Assembly: GCA_020072805.1 (NCBI GenBank)
Contig: JAIQGC010000037.1
Location: 1 to 63,700, forward strand
From: Terriglobia bacterium
GTDB taxonomy: Bacteria > Acidobacteriota > Terriglobia > Acidiferrales > UBA7541
Reading direction: 5' to 3'
Length of the DNA stretch: 63,700 nucleotides
Shown: positions 43,027 to 51,945 of the stretch, piece by piece
Position numbering within the stretch: position 1 is the stretch's first letter
How the letters are laid out: every line of letters begins with the position of its first letter
Program-made: the position numbers and the translations under genes
The notes under the pieces: generated by a model
The model's input: the letters and a program-made list of their open reading frames with translations, nothing else
Told to the model about the DNA's origin: nothing
Databases searched by the model: none

Positions 43027-44856
43027 ATGAAAATTTCCGAATTTAACGAGCGGCTGAAGAACTCCCTGCTGATGGCCGACGGGGCCATGGGCTCGATGCT
43101 GCACGAAGCGGTGGGCGCGCAGCGCTGCTTCGACGAGTTGAACGCCACGCACCCCGAAGACGTCTTTCGCGTGCACCAGGCCTACATCGAAGCCGGCGCG
43201 CAGATCATCGAGACCAACACGTTTGGGGCCAACCGCTTCAAGCTGGCCCCGCTGGGCCTTGCCGGAGAGGCTGCGCGCTTCAACAGCCGCGGCGTGAAGA
43301 TTGCCCGCGAGGCCCGCGAATCGGCCGCGCGCGAAGTGCTCATCGCCGGATCGATCGGCCCGCTGGGGCTGGGCGTGCAGGCGCGCCATCCCGCACCCGA
43401 GGAGATTCGCGAGGTTTTTCGAGAGCAGGTCCAGGCGCTCGAAGAGCGCGGCGTGGATCTTTTCTGTCTGGAAACGTTTTCGAATCTGGACGAACTGCTG
43501 CTGGCCATTGACGCCATCCGCTCGTTTTCCAGCTTGCCGGTGATTGCCCAGCTTACCTATTCCGAGGAAGGCACGACGCACGGGGACATTCGCCCGCGCG
43601 AAGCGGCGCGGCGGCTGCAGGCGAAGGACGTGCAGGTGGTGGGCGCGAATTGCACGCTCGGCCCGCAGACGCTTCTCCCTATTTTGCAGGAACTGGCCTC
43701 GGTGGAAGGTTTGCTGGTCAGCGGCATGCCCAACGCCGGATTTCCCAAGCGCGAGGGCGGGCGCATCGTCTATCCGAAATCCTCGCCGGAATATTTCGCG
43801 CAATTCGCGCGCGACGCGGCCGCCGCCGGGGTGAGCATCCTGGGCGGCTGCTGCGGCACCACGCCCGCGCACATCCGCGCCATGGCCGATGCGGTGAAGT
43901 CGCTGCGGCCCGCGGCGCATGCGAGCGTGGCCGCCGCCGCTCCCTCCTCCGCGTTGCCTGCGCTGGTGAAGCAGCGCGATCCGGAGAGCAAGCTGTGGAA
44001 GAAATTGCATGCGGGAGAATTTGCCATTTCCGTGGAGATCGATCCGCCCAAAGGCCTTGCGCTCGAACGCATCTTCGAGCAGGTGGACAAGGTGATGGCC
44101 GCAGGCCGCGTGGACGTGATTGACGTCAACAGCGGCGCCATGGCCCGCGTGGGCATGGACGCGCTGATGGTTTCCGGAGCGATCGAGGCGCGCGGCATCG
44201 AGACCGTGCCGCACCTGACCACGCGCGACTACAATCTCATCGGCTTGCAGGCCATGCTGCTGGGTGCGTGGACCGTCGGCGGCGTGCGCAATATTCTGGC
44301 GGTCACAGGCGATCCGCCGTCGGTCGGCGATTATCCGGAATCGAGCGGAGTCTACGAAGTGGATTCCATCGGGCTGGTCAGCGTGCTCAAGCGGCTCAAT
44401 CAGGGGCAGGACTGGGCCGGAAAAACTCTGGGCGGGGCGACGAATTTCACCATCGGCGTGGCGCTGAATCCCGTCGCCGACGACATTGACCACGAGATCG
44501 AGCGCTTCCACGCGAAAATAGAAGCCGGCGCGCATTTCGCCATGACCCAGCCGCTGTTCGATCCCGAGCACTGGCACGGATTTCTCAAGCGCTTCGGCGG
44601 CAAGCCGCCCATTCCGGTGATGGTGGGAATCTGGCCGCTGAACAGTTACAAGCAGGCGCTGCGGCTCAACAACGAAGTGCCGGGAATTGTGATTCCCGAA
44701 GGCGTGCTGAAATCGCTCGAATCCGCCGGGGTGAACGCGCGGGAACGCGGCTTTGCAGCGGCTCGGGAGATGCTGGCCTGGGCGCGCACGGAACTGGCGG
44801 GTGCGTATCTGATTCCGCCGTTCAAGCGTTACGAGGAAATTCTGGAAATTTTGTAG
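43027..44856 (+). CDS. Bifunctional homocysteine S-methyltransferase / methylenetetrahydrofolate reductase
   Basis: 609 residues. The N-terminal ~300 form a homocysteine S-methyltransferase TIM barrel: MADGAMGSML, ETNTFGANRFKL, the first zinc Cys in VGANCTLGPQ and the Cys pair in GGCCGTTPAHI. The C-terminal ~290 form a flavin MetF-type barrel (EFAISVEIDPPKG, ILAVTGDPPSVGDYP, AGAHFAMTQPLFDPEHW). The layout is like B. subtilis YitJ. It channels a methyl group from methylene-THF to methionine. It sits 24 bases after the small membrane gene, in the cbs operon. Confidence 0.93.
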   Translation: MKISEFNERLKNSLLMADGAMGSMLHEAVGAQRCFDELNATHPEDVFRVHQAYIEAGAQIIETNTFGANRFKLAPLGLAGEAARFNSRGVKIAREARESAAREVLIAGSIGPLGLGVQARHPAPEEIREVFREQVQALEERGVDLFCLETFSNLDELLLAIDAIRSFSSLPVIAQLTYSEEGTTHGDIRPREAARRLQAKDVQVVGANCTLGPQTLLPILQELASVEGLLVSGMPNAGFPKREGGRIVYPKSSPEYFAQFARDAAAAGVSILGGCCGTTPAHIRAMADAVKSLRPAAHASVAAAAPSSALPALVKQRDPESKLWKKLHAGEFAISVEIDPPKGLALERIFEQVDKVMAAGRVDVIDVNSGAMARVGMDALMVSGAIEARGIETVPHLTTRDYNLIGLQAMLLGAWTVGGVRNILAVTGDPPSVGDYPESSGVYEVDSIGLVSVLKRLNQGQDWAGKTLGGATNFTIGVALNPVADDIDHEIERFHAKIEAGAHFAMTQPLFDPEHWHGFLKRFGGKPPIPVMVGIWPLNSYKQALRLNNEVPGIVIPEGVLKSLESAGVNARERGFAAAREMLAWARTELAGAYLIPPFKRYEEILEIL

Positions 44857-44868
44857 CGCCGCTTCCGC

Positions 44869-45540
44869 TTACTTCCGGTGATTCAGCATCCCCGGCAAAT
44901 CGCCCAGCCGATCGAGATACACATCCGCGGGATGCGCTTCGCGGTCGTGCACGCCGAAACCGTAATTCACGGCCACCGCCAGCATTCCCGCGTTGCGCGC
45001 GGTGAGCACGTCCACTTCCGAATCGCCTACCAGCAGCGCTTCGTCCGGCGCTGCCGCGAACTCCTGCAAAATGGCGCGGGCTCCCAGCGGGTCCGGCTTC
45101 TTCGTTTCGAAACTGTTTCCGCCGACGATTGCGCGGAAATATTGCGCCAGTCCCATCGCTTCCAGAATGCGCCGGCTGATCTTGTGCGGCTTGTTGGTGA
45201 GGATGGCCATGGGGAAGGGGCGCAACTCCTCGAGGGCCTCGGCCACGCTGGGATAGGCGCGGGTGTGATCCATCTTGTGTTCTTCGTAGTAGCCCAGAAA
45301 AAACTCGAGGCCGCGCTGGCGATCCTCTTCGCCGGCCGCTTCGCCCAGCGCCCGGGAGATTAGTTGCGGCGCGCCCGCGCCGATGTAGCTGGCGATGCGC
45401 GGCTCGGGCAGTTCCGCCCGGCCCATCTCGCGCAGCATGGCATTCACCGAGAGAATGAGATCTTTCTTGGAGTCGATCAGCGTTCCGTCCAGGTCGAAGA
45501 GCAGTGCGCGCACACGCCCAAGTTTTCCGTTTGTTGGCAT
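44869..45540 (-). CDS. gph: Phosphoglycolate phosphatase-like HAD hydrolase
   Basis: 223 residues of the HAD superfamily with an alpha-helical cap. Motif I is LLFDLDGTLIDS (nucleophile and general-acid Asp). Motif II is AILTNKPHK, motif III KKPDPLGA, and motif IV LLVGDSEVDVLTARNAG. The sequence matches Gph-type enzymes that dephosphorylate 2-phosphoglycolate from DNA repair or photorespiration, though pyrophosphatase activity (PpaX) is also possible. It starts 6 bases after the end of the damaged ABC ATPase gene on the same strand. Confidence 0.88.
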   Translation of the reverse strand: MPTNGKLGRVRALLFDLDGTLIDSKKDLILSVNAMLREMGRAELPEPRIASYIGAGAPQLISRALGEAAGEEDRQRGLEFFLGYYEEHKMDHTRAYPSVAEALEELRPFPMAILTNKPHKISRRILEAMGLAQYFRAIVGGNSFETKKPDPLGARAILQEFAAAPDEALLVGDSEVDVLTARNAGMLAVAVNYGFGVHDREAHPADVYLDRLGDLPGMLNHRK

Positions 45541-45546
45541 CTTTAC

Positions 45547-46090
45547 CTATTCTAGCTCATTCCCGCCGCCAGCCCCCTGCCACAAGCGGTATTGCCCGTT
45601 CTGGCGTTCGAGGCGCACGCTGGCGTCGAAGACTTCGCTCAGGCGCTCGCTGGTCAGCACATTTTCCTTGGGGCCGTCCGCCAGGACGCGCCCGCCGCGC
45701 AGCAGCACCACGCGCTCGATTTCCGGAGAAATTTCCTCGACGTGATGCGTCACCAGGACGATGCCCAGGCCGCCGCGGGCCAGGCGCCGCATGGTTTCGC
45801 GCAACTGCATCTGCGCGCCGATATCCAGCGCGCTGGCCGCTTCATCTGTCCCACCTCTCCCGGCCGAAGACGCGCATCGAAGAGTTTTCCCGCGCCAGCG
45901 GATAGCATTCCCGCGCAATCGTTTTGATCAGCGTGGATTTTCCGCTGCCGTTGGGCCCCAGGATGCACACGCGCTCGCGCGCCGCGATGCGCAGCGTCAC
46001 TTCATCGAGCGCCGCGCGCTCCCCGCGCAGCACCGTCACCCGCTGCATCTCCAGCAGCGGTGCTTCCGGCTGTCTTTCTCCCGTGGTCAT
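45547..46090 (-). pseudogene. ABC transporter ATP-binding protein with internal deletion
   Basis: The first frame from ATG 46090 gives a normal start to an ABC ATPase (LLEMQRVTVLRGERAALDEV) with Walker A in LGPNGSGKSTLIKTI, then RVFGRERWD and a stop at about 45841. The C-terminal part lies in another frame: SALDIGAQMQLRETMRRL, the H-loop in LVTHHVEEI, and VVLLRGGRVLADGP to 45547. The Q-loop, the LSGG signature and Walker B are all missing, about 300 bases. It cannot hydrolyse ATP as it stands. Real decay or a deletion in the assembly; the two ends would otherwise make a ModF-like protein of ~260 residues. Confidence 0.82.
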
Positions 46091-46145
46091 CCCGCTCCCC
46101 TCACTTCCCGCTGCAACTGGCCAGCATCCACGATACAATAAAAAG

Positions 46146-46982
46146 ATGCGCGGACTCGTTCGCAGCTTTCTTTGCCTGTTCCTTCTGGCCGCGCCCGCCG
46201 CCGCGCGGGCTGGAAACGCCGACGAGCGCCAGCCAGTCATCCGCCTGGCGCGCGATCCCGAGCCGGCCCCGGCCTTTTCCGTTGTGGGCCTGGACGGCCA
46301 GCCTGTGGCGCTGGAGGCCCAGCGCGGAAAAGTGGTGCTCCTGAATTTCTGGGCCACCTGGTGCAAGCCCTGCCGCGCGGAAATTCCCGATCTGATCGCC
46401 CTGCAAAACGGCTACGCCGGCAAGCTCCAGATTATCGGCCTCTCGCTTGATGATGAATCTCCCGAAACCGTCCAGGAATTCGTGCGCGAGACGGGAATCA
46501 ACTATCCCGTGGCCATGGCCACCGCGAAGATTCGCGCGCTCTATGGCGGCGTGCCCGCGCTGCCCACTTCTTTCCTGGTGGATACGCAGGGCCGGGTGGT
46601 GCAGAAGCATACGGGACTGCGCGACCCCGCGCTCTATGAAACGGAAATTCGCGCGCTGCTGGGGCTTCCCATTGACGCCAGGATCGAAACGTTCGAGGAC
46701 AAGGGCGAAATCTTTCTGCGCAACGCCAGCCGCGCCACCGAACTGCCCGGCGTGGACCTTTCCCGCCTTACCCCCGAACAGAAACAGGCCGCGCTGCGCC
46801 GCTTCAACGCCGAAAGCTGCACCTGTCCCTGCGAACTGACCCTGGCGCAGTGCCGCGTGAACGATTCGGAATGTCCCGTCAGCGCGGAAATTATCGAGAA
46901 AATCGTCTCGCAAATCCGGCGCAAAGCCGCTCCCGCGGCCAAACCTGCTCCGGGATCCACCGCTCGGAAGACGAAAACGTAG
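46146..46982 (+). CDS. Exported TlpA/ResA-type thioredoxin-like protein with Cys-rich tail
   Basis: 278 residues with a signal sequence (FLCLFLLAAPAAARA). The thioredoxin domain has FWATWCKPCRAEIPDL with the redox pair and GGVPALPTSFLVD with the cis-Pro. After it, residues ~225-255 form a Cys cluster (ESCTCPCELTLAQC, then NDSECPVS), five Cys in about 22 residues, then an Ala/Lys tail. The cluster resembles tails on other acidobacterial redoxins and may bind metal or take part in thiol exchange. It is divergent from the ABC gene and 33 bases before the YeiH-type gene. Confidence 0.85.
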   Translation: MRGLVRSFLCLFLLAAPAAARAGNADERQPVIRLARDPEPAPAFSVVGLDGQPVALEAQRGKVVLLNFWATWCKPCRAEIPDLIALQNGYAGKLQIIGLSLDDESPETVQEFVRETGINYPVAMATAKIRALYGGVPALPTSFLVDTQGRVVQKHTGLRDPALYETEIRALLGLPIDARIETFEDKGEIFLRNASRATELPGVDLSRLTPEQKQAALRRFNAESCTCPCELTLAQCRVNDSECPVSAEIIEKIVSQIRRKAAPAAKPAPGSTARKTKT

Positions 46983-47015
46983 ATTGAATCCTGCACGCCA
47001 TTTCCCGGAGACCGC

Positions 47016-47948
47016 ATGACCCTTACGAATCCCAGAACTCTTTTTTTTCTTGGATTGATTCTTTCCGCCAGCGGATTTATTTCTCCTCCGCTGGCCCTGG
47101 CCGCCGGGATCGTCTTCGGTCTCTCCTTTGCGCATCCCTACGGCGCGGACTCGCGGGGGCTGGCAAAAATACTTCTGCAAGCCTCGGTGGTCGCGCTGGG
47201 CTTCGGCATGAATCTCCACGAAGTGCTGCGCGCGGGGCGCAGCGGTTTTGTCTATACTGCCGCGGGGATCGCTTTCGCGCTGACCGCGGGCACTCTCCTG
47301 GGAAAAGTTCTCCTGGTGCGCGGAAACGCTTCCTTCCTGATCAGCGCGGGAACGGCCATCTGCGGCGGCAGCGCGATCGCCGCGGTGGGCCCGGTGATGG
47401 GGGCCAGCGAAGAGGAGATGGCCGTTTCGCTGGGCACCGTGTTCATCCTGAACTCCGTGGCTCTGCTGATTTTTCCGCCGATCGGATGGGCGCTGCATCT
47501 CTCGCAGCCGCAATTCGGCCTGTGGGCCGCGCTGGCTATTCATGACACCAGTTCCGTGGTGGGCGCGGCAGCGCGCTACGGCGCCGCCGCGCTGGTGGTG
47601 GGCACCACGGTGAAGCTGGCGCGGGCGCTGTGGATTGCTCCGCTGGCCCTGGCCACCGCCGCGCTGAAGAAGCACCGCTCCGGCGTGGTGCTGCCCTGGT
47701 TTGTTCTTCTTTTTTGCCTCGCCGCCGTGGTCAATACCTACGTTCCGTTCTTCGCCGTTCCCGCAAAATCGCTTTTCAGCCTCGGCCGCCTCGGGCTTAC
47801 CGCCACTCTTTTTCTGATCGGCACGGGTCTCTCGCGGCAGACGCTGCTTCAGGTGGGCTGGCGGCCGCTTCTGCAAGGAATTTTGTTGTGGATGATTGTC
47901 GGTTCGGGATCGCTATGGCTGATCCGCGCGGGATGGATCGGACTTTAA
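47016..47948 (+). CDS. YeiH-family putative sulfate/anion exporter
   Basis: 310 residues with about ten membrane helices. Family features are GIVFGLSFAHPYG, LLQASVVALGFGMNL, SAGTAICGGSAIAAVGPVMGA, AIHDTSSVVGAA and LFLIGTGLSRQ. The UPF0324/PSE family is annotated as sulfate exporters, but no member's substrate can be read from sequence. CGGAGACCGC precedes the ATG. Next to a thiol redoxin gene, a link to sulfur metabolism is plausible inference. Confidence 0.88.
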   Translation: MTLTNPRTLFFLGLILSASGFISPPLALAAGIVFGLSFAHPYGADSRGLAKILLQASVVALGFGMNLHEVLRAGRSGFVYTAAGIAFALTAGTLLGKVLLVRGNASFLISAGTAICGGSAIAAVGPVMGASEEEMAVSLGTVFILNSVALLIFPPIGWALHLSQPQFGLWAALAIHDTSSVVGAAARYGAAALVVGTTVKLARALWIAPLALATAALKKHRSGVVLPWFVLLFCLAAVVNTYVPFFAVPAKSLFSLGRLGLTATLFLIGTGLSRQTLLQVGWRPLLQGILLWMIVGSGSLWLIRAGWIGL

Positions 47949-47976
47949 GAGGACCTGAAAAATTCTCTTGCGCGGC

Positions 47977-50900
47977 TCAATGGGCGGCCGCGTTGTTGCC
48001 GCTGTCCAGAATGCCGCGAATTTTCTGCGCCAGGTCCGCCAGGCGATAGGGCTTCTGCAGAAACTCCAGCCCCGGACTGAGGTTCCCGTCCTGCACGATG
48101 GCGTCCCGCGTATAGCCGGAAACGAACAGGGCCTTCACTCCCGGGCGCATGGCGGACAGTTTTTCCACCAGCGCCGGACCGCTCATCCCCGGCATAATCA
48201 CGTCGCTGAGCACCAGGTTGATGGCACTCTTGTGGCTGGCCGCGAGCGAAAGAGCTTGCGCGCCGTTGCCGGCGCTGAGCACCTGGTACCCCTTGGACGC
48301 CAGAAATTCCGTGGTCAGCTCTTGCAGCGTTTCGTCGTCCTCGACGAGGAGAATCGTCTCGGTGGCCCTGGTCTCTTTTTGCCTGCCGGATTCCGCCGCC
48401 GGAATTTCGGGCGACAGCTCGGTCTCCTTCGCGCGGGGCAGGAAGACGCAGAACGTGGTGCCCTTGCCCAATTCGCTTTGCACGGTCACGTAGCCGCCGC
48501 TCTGTTTCACGATGCCGTAGACCGTGGAGAGGCCCAGGCCGGTGCCTTTGCCCGGCTCCTTGGTGGTGAAAAATGGCTCGAAGATGCGCGCCTGCGTGGC
48601 CGCGTCCATTCCCGTTCCCGTGTCGCTCACGCACAGCTCGACGTATTCTCCCGGCTCGGAGGGATATTGAGATTGCGCCGAGAGCGCATCCTGGGTCCTG
48701 TTGAAAGTGGACAAAATCAGCGTGCCCCCGTCGGGCATGGCGTCGCGCGCATTGATCACCAGATTCAGGATCACCTGCTCCATCTGCGAGGGATCGACCT
48801 TGGTCAGATGCAGGCCGGCGGTGGATTTCGTCTGCAGCTCGATGTTTTCGGTGATCAGCCGGGGCAGCAGGTGGTTCATGGCGTGCAAGATGTCGTTCAG
48901 ATTTACCACGCGCGGTTCCAGCACCTGTTTGCGGCTGAAGGCCAGCAGTTGCCGCGTCAGCGCCGCGGCGCGCTGCCCGGAGGAGCGGATGTGTTCGACA
49001 CGGGTGCGCTGCGGGTCCGCCGAGGGCATTGCGTCCAGCACCAGATCGCAATAGCCCAGAATCACGTTGAGAAGATTATTGAAGTCATGGGCCACGCCCC
49101 CGGCCAGCTGCCCCACCGCTTCCATGCGCTGCGACTGGCGAAGCTGGTCCTCAAGCTGCCGGTATTCGCTGATGTCGCTGGCCAGCGAAGCCACGCCGAT
49201 GACCTTCCCATCCTTGTCCACCAGCGGCGTGTTATACCACTCGCACAGAATGATTCGCCCATCCTTGGTCACGTTTTCGTTGGTGCTGCGCGTGCCTCCG
49301 CTGCGCGCTTCTAGTTGCCGCAGCACGCCCTCCGTATGCGGGCGCACCGCCGCGGGCACGATAAAATTCGCGTGCCGGCCCAGAGCCTCGGCGCGCGTGT
49401 AGCCAAACACCTTCTCCGCCGCCGGATTCCATTCCGTCACTTCATAATTCAGATTCCATTCGACGGCCGCCAGCGGCGTCTGCTCGATGTGCAGCGAAAG
49501 CTTCTGCTGGGAGTCGCGCAGGGCTTCCAGATTCCTGCGGTTTTCCTGCATCTGCCGCACCATATCCAGATTGGCCTCGTGCAGTTCCGACGTGCGCTCC
49601 TGCACGCGCTGCTCCAGCCGGTCCTTCGCCCGCAGCAACTCCTCTTCCATCCTCTTCCGCTCGGTGATGTCCTCGGACACACCCAGAATATAGGCGGGCT
49701 GTCCGTCCGGGCCCGCGATGGAAAGCTTTTTCGTGTGCAGGAAGCGCAGACCCTGGTCCCGCGTGTGAATCGGCTCATCGGGAATATCCACGAGCGCGCC
49801 GCTCGCGAGGGCCTTCCGGTCGCTCTCCAGGAACCGTTCTTTGTCCTCCCCGGGAACAAGATCCTGGATGCGCTTGCCCACGATCTCCGTTCTGGAAAGG
49901 CCAAGCTGCTGTTCCACGGAGCGATTGACCCGCAATAGCTTCAGGCTGTTCGCATCCTTCAGATACACCGACGCGGGGATATTCTCGACGATCGAATCCA
50001 GCACCGCGTTGGTGTGCATCAGTTCGGTCTGCATTCTTTTGCCTTCGGTTACGTCCTCGACGATGGCGATAAACATCCGCCCGTCCGCGGTGAGCACCGC
50101 GCTCAGCCCGATCTCCACCGGAAATTCGCTGCCGTCCTTGCGCCGCGCCAGCAGCAGCCGCCCCGCGCCCATGGCTCGCGTCGTCGGACGCGCCGCGTAG
50201 TCCGCGCGCTGGCCCACATGCCGGCCGCGCATCTGTTCGGGCAGCAGCAGGTCCACCGAAGCGCCGATCAGCTCCTCACGTGCATAGCCAAAAATGGTCT
50301 CCGCTTGTCCGTTGGCGAGCAGGATCCGCCCCTGCGTGTCCACCCCCATTACTCCCACCGGCGCCGCCTCCAGCACCGACCGCAGTTGTCCTTCGCTCTC
50401 CTGCAGCTGCTCGCGCACGCGGAGGCGCTCCTCCAGGTCGCGGTGCAACATGTAATACATGGCGCCCAGCAGAACGATCAGCGCCAGAACGGTGCCGGAG
50501 ACCAGTCCAAAAGTTTTGCCGGTGTAATGCTTATATTCCGCTTCCCCTTCCAGCAGCCGGCCTTCCTCTACTTGGCGCATCTCTCCGGCCGTTTTGTAGA
50601 TCTTCGCCATCAGGGTCTTTTCGGCGCCGGCCCCCATGAAATCCGCCGAGGCCTTCATTCCCTTCGCTCGGTTCAGTTCCAGGGCCTTCCCAAAGAGGGT
50701 GATCTGCGCCAGGACGCTGTTTTCCAGTTCCCCCAGGCGGGCTTGCTGGCGCGGATGGTCTGCCGTGAGCTTTCTGATATTTTCGAGGTGCACGACGGCA
50801 TCGGAAAGCGCGTTTTGGGAATGCTCGGTATAGAAGCCATCGCCGGTCAGGATGTAACCGCGAAGCGCTCCCTGGGCGTCCTCCATGTTGAGAAGGGTTC

Positions 50901-51054
50901 CCTGGATTTCCTCCAGGATCTGATGGGTGCGCCAGACTTGCTGGCTGACTTTCAGGAACGCGCGTGCGCTGAAATAGGTGAAAAATCCCAGGCAGGCAAA
51001 CACCACGCCAGCCAGGGTCAGGCCCGCTGCGAATCTCAATCGAATCGATGCCAT
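47977..51054 (-). CDS. Hybrid sensor histidine kinase: CHASE3, three PAS, HisKA-HATPase, REC
   Basis: 1025 residues from ATG 51054. TM1 ([20 protein letters not shown]) and TM2 ([23 protein letters not shown], ~180-203) flank a helical CHASE3-like periplasmic domain. PAS domains follow at ~230-345, ~360-480 and ~560-680. The His is in [14 protein letters not shown], the ATPase has [14 protein letters not shown] and [11 protein letters not shown], and the receiver has [18 protein letters not shown] and LQKPYR. A TTG start 14 codons upstream has no binding site. The signal and partner are unknown; it lies next to the YeiH gene, convergent. Confidence 0.93.
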   Translation of the reverse strand: MASIRLRFAAGLTLAGVVFACLGFFTYFSARAFLKVSQQVWRTHQILEEIQGTLLNMEDAQGALRGYILTGDGFYTEHSQNALSDAVVHLENIRKLTADHPRQQARLGELENSVLAQITLFGKALELNRAKGMKASADFMGAGAEKTLMAKIYKTAGEMRQVEEGRLLEGEAEYKHYTGKTFGLVSGTVLALIVLLGAMYYMLHRDLEERLRVREQLQESEGQLRSVLEAAPVGVMGVDTQGRILLANGQAETIFGYAREELIGASVDLLLPEQMRGRHVGQRADYAARPTTRAMGAGRLLLARRKDGSEFPVEIGLSAVLTADGRMFIAIVEDVTEGKRMQTELMHTNAVLDSIVENIPASVYLKDANSLKLLRVNRSVEQQLGLSRTEIVGKRIQDLVPGEDKERFLESDRKALASGALVDIPDEPIHTRDQGLRFLHTKKLSIAGPDGQPAYILGVSEDITERKRMEEELLRAKDRLEQRVQERTSELHEANLDMVRQMQENRRNLEALRDSQQKLSLHIEQTPLAAVEWNLNYEVTEWNPAAEKVFGYTRAEALGRHANFIVPAAVRPHTEGVLRQLEARSGGTRSTNENVTKDGRIILCEWYNTPLVDKDGKVIGVASLASDISEYRQLEDQLRQSQRMEAVGQLAGGVAHDFNNLLNVILGYCDLVLDAMPSADPQRTRVEHIRSSGQRAAALTRQLLAFSRKQVLEPRVVNLNDILHAMNHLLPRLITENIELQTKSTAGLHLTKVDPSQMEQVILNLVINARDAMPDGGTLILSTFNRTQDALSAQSQYPSEPGEYVELCVSDTGTGMDAATQARIFEPFFTTKEPGKGTGLGLSTVYGIVKQSGGYVTVQSELGKGTTFCVFLPRAKETELSPEIPAAESGRQKETRATETILLVEDDETLQELTTEFLASKGYQVLSAGNGAQALSLAASHKSAINLVLSDVIMPGMSGPALVEKLSAMRPGVKALFVSGYTRDAIVQDGNLSPGLEFLQKPYRLADLAQKIRGILDSGNNAAAH

Positions 51055-51439
51055 CTTCTTGCTGTGTCTCCGCCTGTTTCCAGCAGCGCCAATCAAAAGT
51101 TTCCAACAGGGAATGCTGTACCGTCCTACTTACTTATCGGCAGTTTTATTACAAATTGAAGTCGCAGTTTGGAACATTCCATGCGTCTGCGCTGTATCCA
51201 CCAATTGCCGCATACATATCGTGAATTGAGGATAAATCGACTTCGCCATATTGTAGCGCGGCATTCCTCCATCCGCCACCGAATCCCCGCCGAGGGTCGC
51301 GTATCTTATTGAGTATATGGATATCAAAACGTTATCGGTGCTCCACTCCAATGCAGCCAGGGAAGCCCTCAAGGCGGAAGGAAAGTTCTCCAAAGATCGC
51401 GGCGGTGATTGCTCGGCCCTGATGCGCAACAGGATTTCC

Positions 51440-51730
51440 CGCATTTTCGCCGCGAAATCCGCCATCTTGTAGGGTTTATTGTGGTCATTATTGCGCACCA
51501 AGACACTGAGCCGGTCAACGTAGAAGCTGAGCGGGATGCCATAGCTATGCAACGGGCTGCAAGCAGGCGAAAATGGCCTTGGGCATTCTTGAGCGAGAAG
51601 AACTCGGCCACGGGTACTTTTCGAGTGGCGTCGTCAAGGAAGCCGGGCACGGTCAGTTGCGGGCCGCACGGTTCGAGCCGGTGGTGAATGCTGCGTTAAG
51701 CAGCAGCTTCTCGCCTGCGCAAGAGCGGCA
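51440..51730 (-). mobile_element. Remnant of an ISNCY-type (rve/DDE) transposase
   Basis: On the complement, HHRLEPCGPQLTVPGFLDDATRKV, AEFFSLKNAQGHFRLLAARCIA and, one frame over, YGIPLSFYVDRLSVLVRNN line up with the DGSxHDWFE, FIDDATxR and YGRPxAxYSDKHxVFR motifs of ISNCY/ISKra-like integrase-core transposases. Stops and a frameshift break the frame and both ends are missing. The surrounding gap 51055-51945 has lower GC and no other supportable gene. It is a decayed insertion lying between the kinase and the efflux operon. Confidence 0.72.
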
Positions 51731-51815
51731 GAGGCAGCGCCGACCATGAGCCGGAGCCCGGCAAGATGCCCAAATACAGTCTTAATGCTTTGTCCATATT
51801 AAGGTAAACGCCCAT

Positions 51816-51835
51816 ATTTGGTCTATTTCCCAAAT
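51816..51835. promoter_or_regulatory. Candidate operator of the efflux operon
   Basis: ATTTGG-N8-CCAAAT is a perfect 6+6 dyad in AT-rich DNA, 111 bases before the start of the STAS-TolC gene. This spacing and size would suit a dimeric repressor. No regulator gene lies next to the operon, so the owner is unknown. Confidence 0.4.
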
Positions 51836-51945
51836 CATCGATTCTATTCTTCTTCTATCTTCCATGAAATCAGTTAATTATAAATATTCCAACCCGTTAG
51901 ATATGGCCCCTGAGATGCTCCTATCCCCCTGGCAGGTTCAATCTC

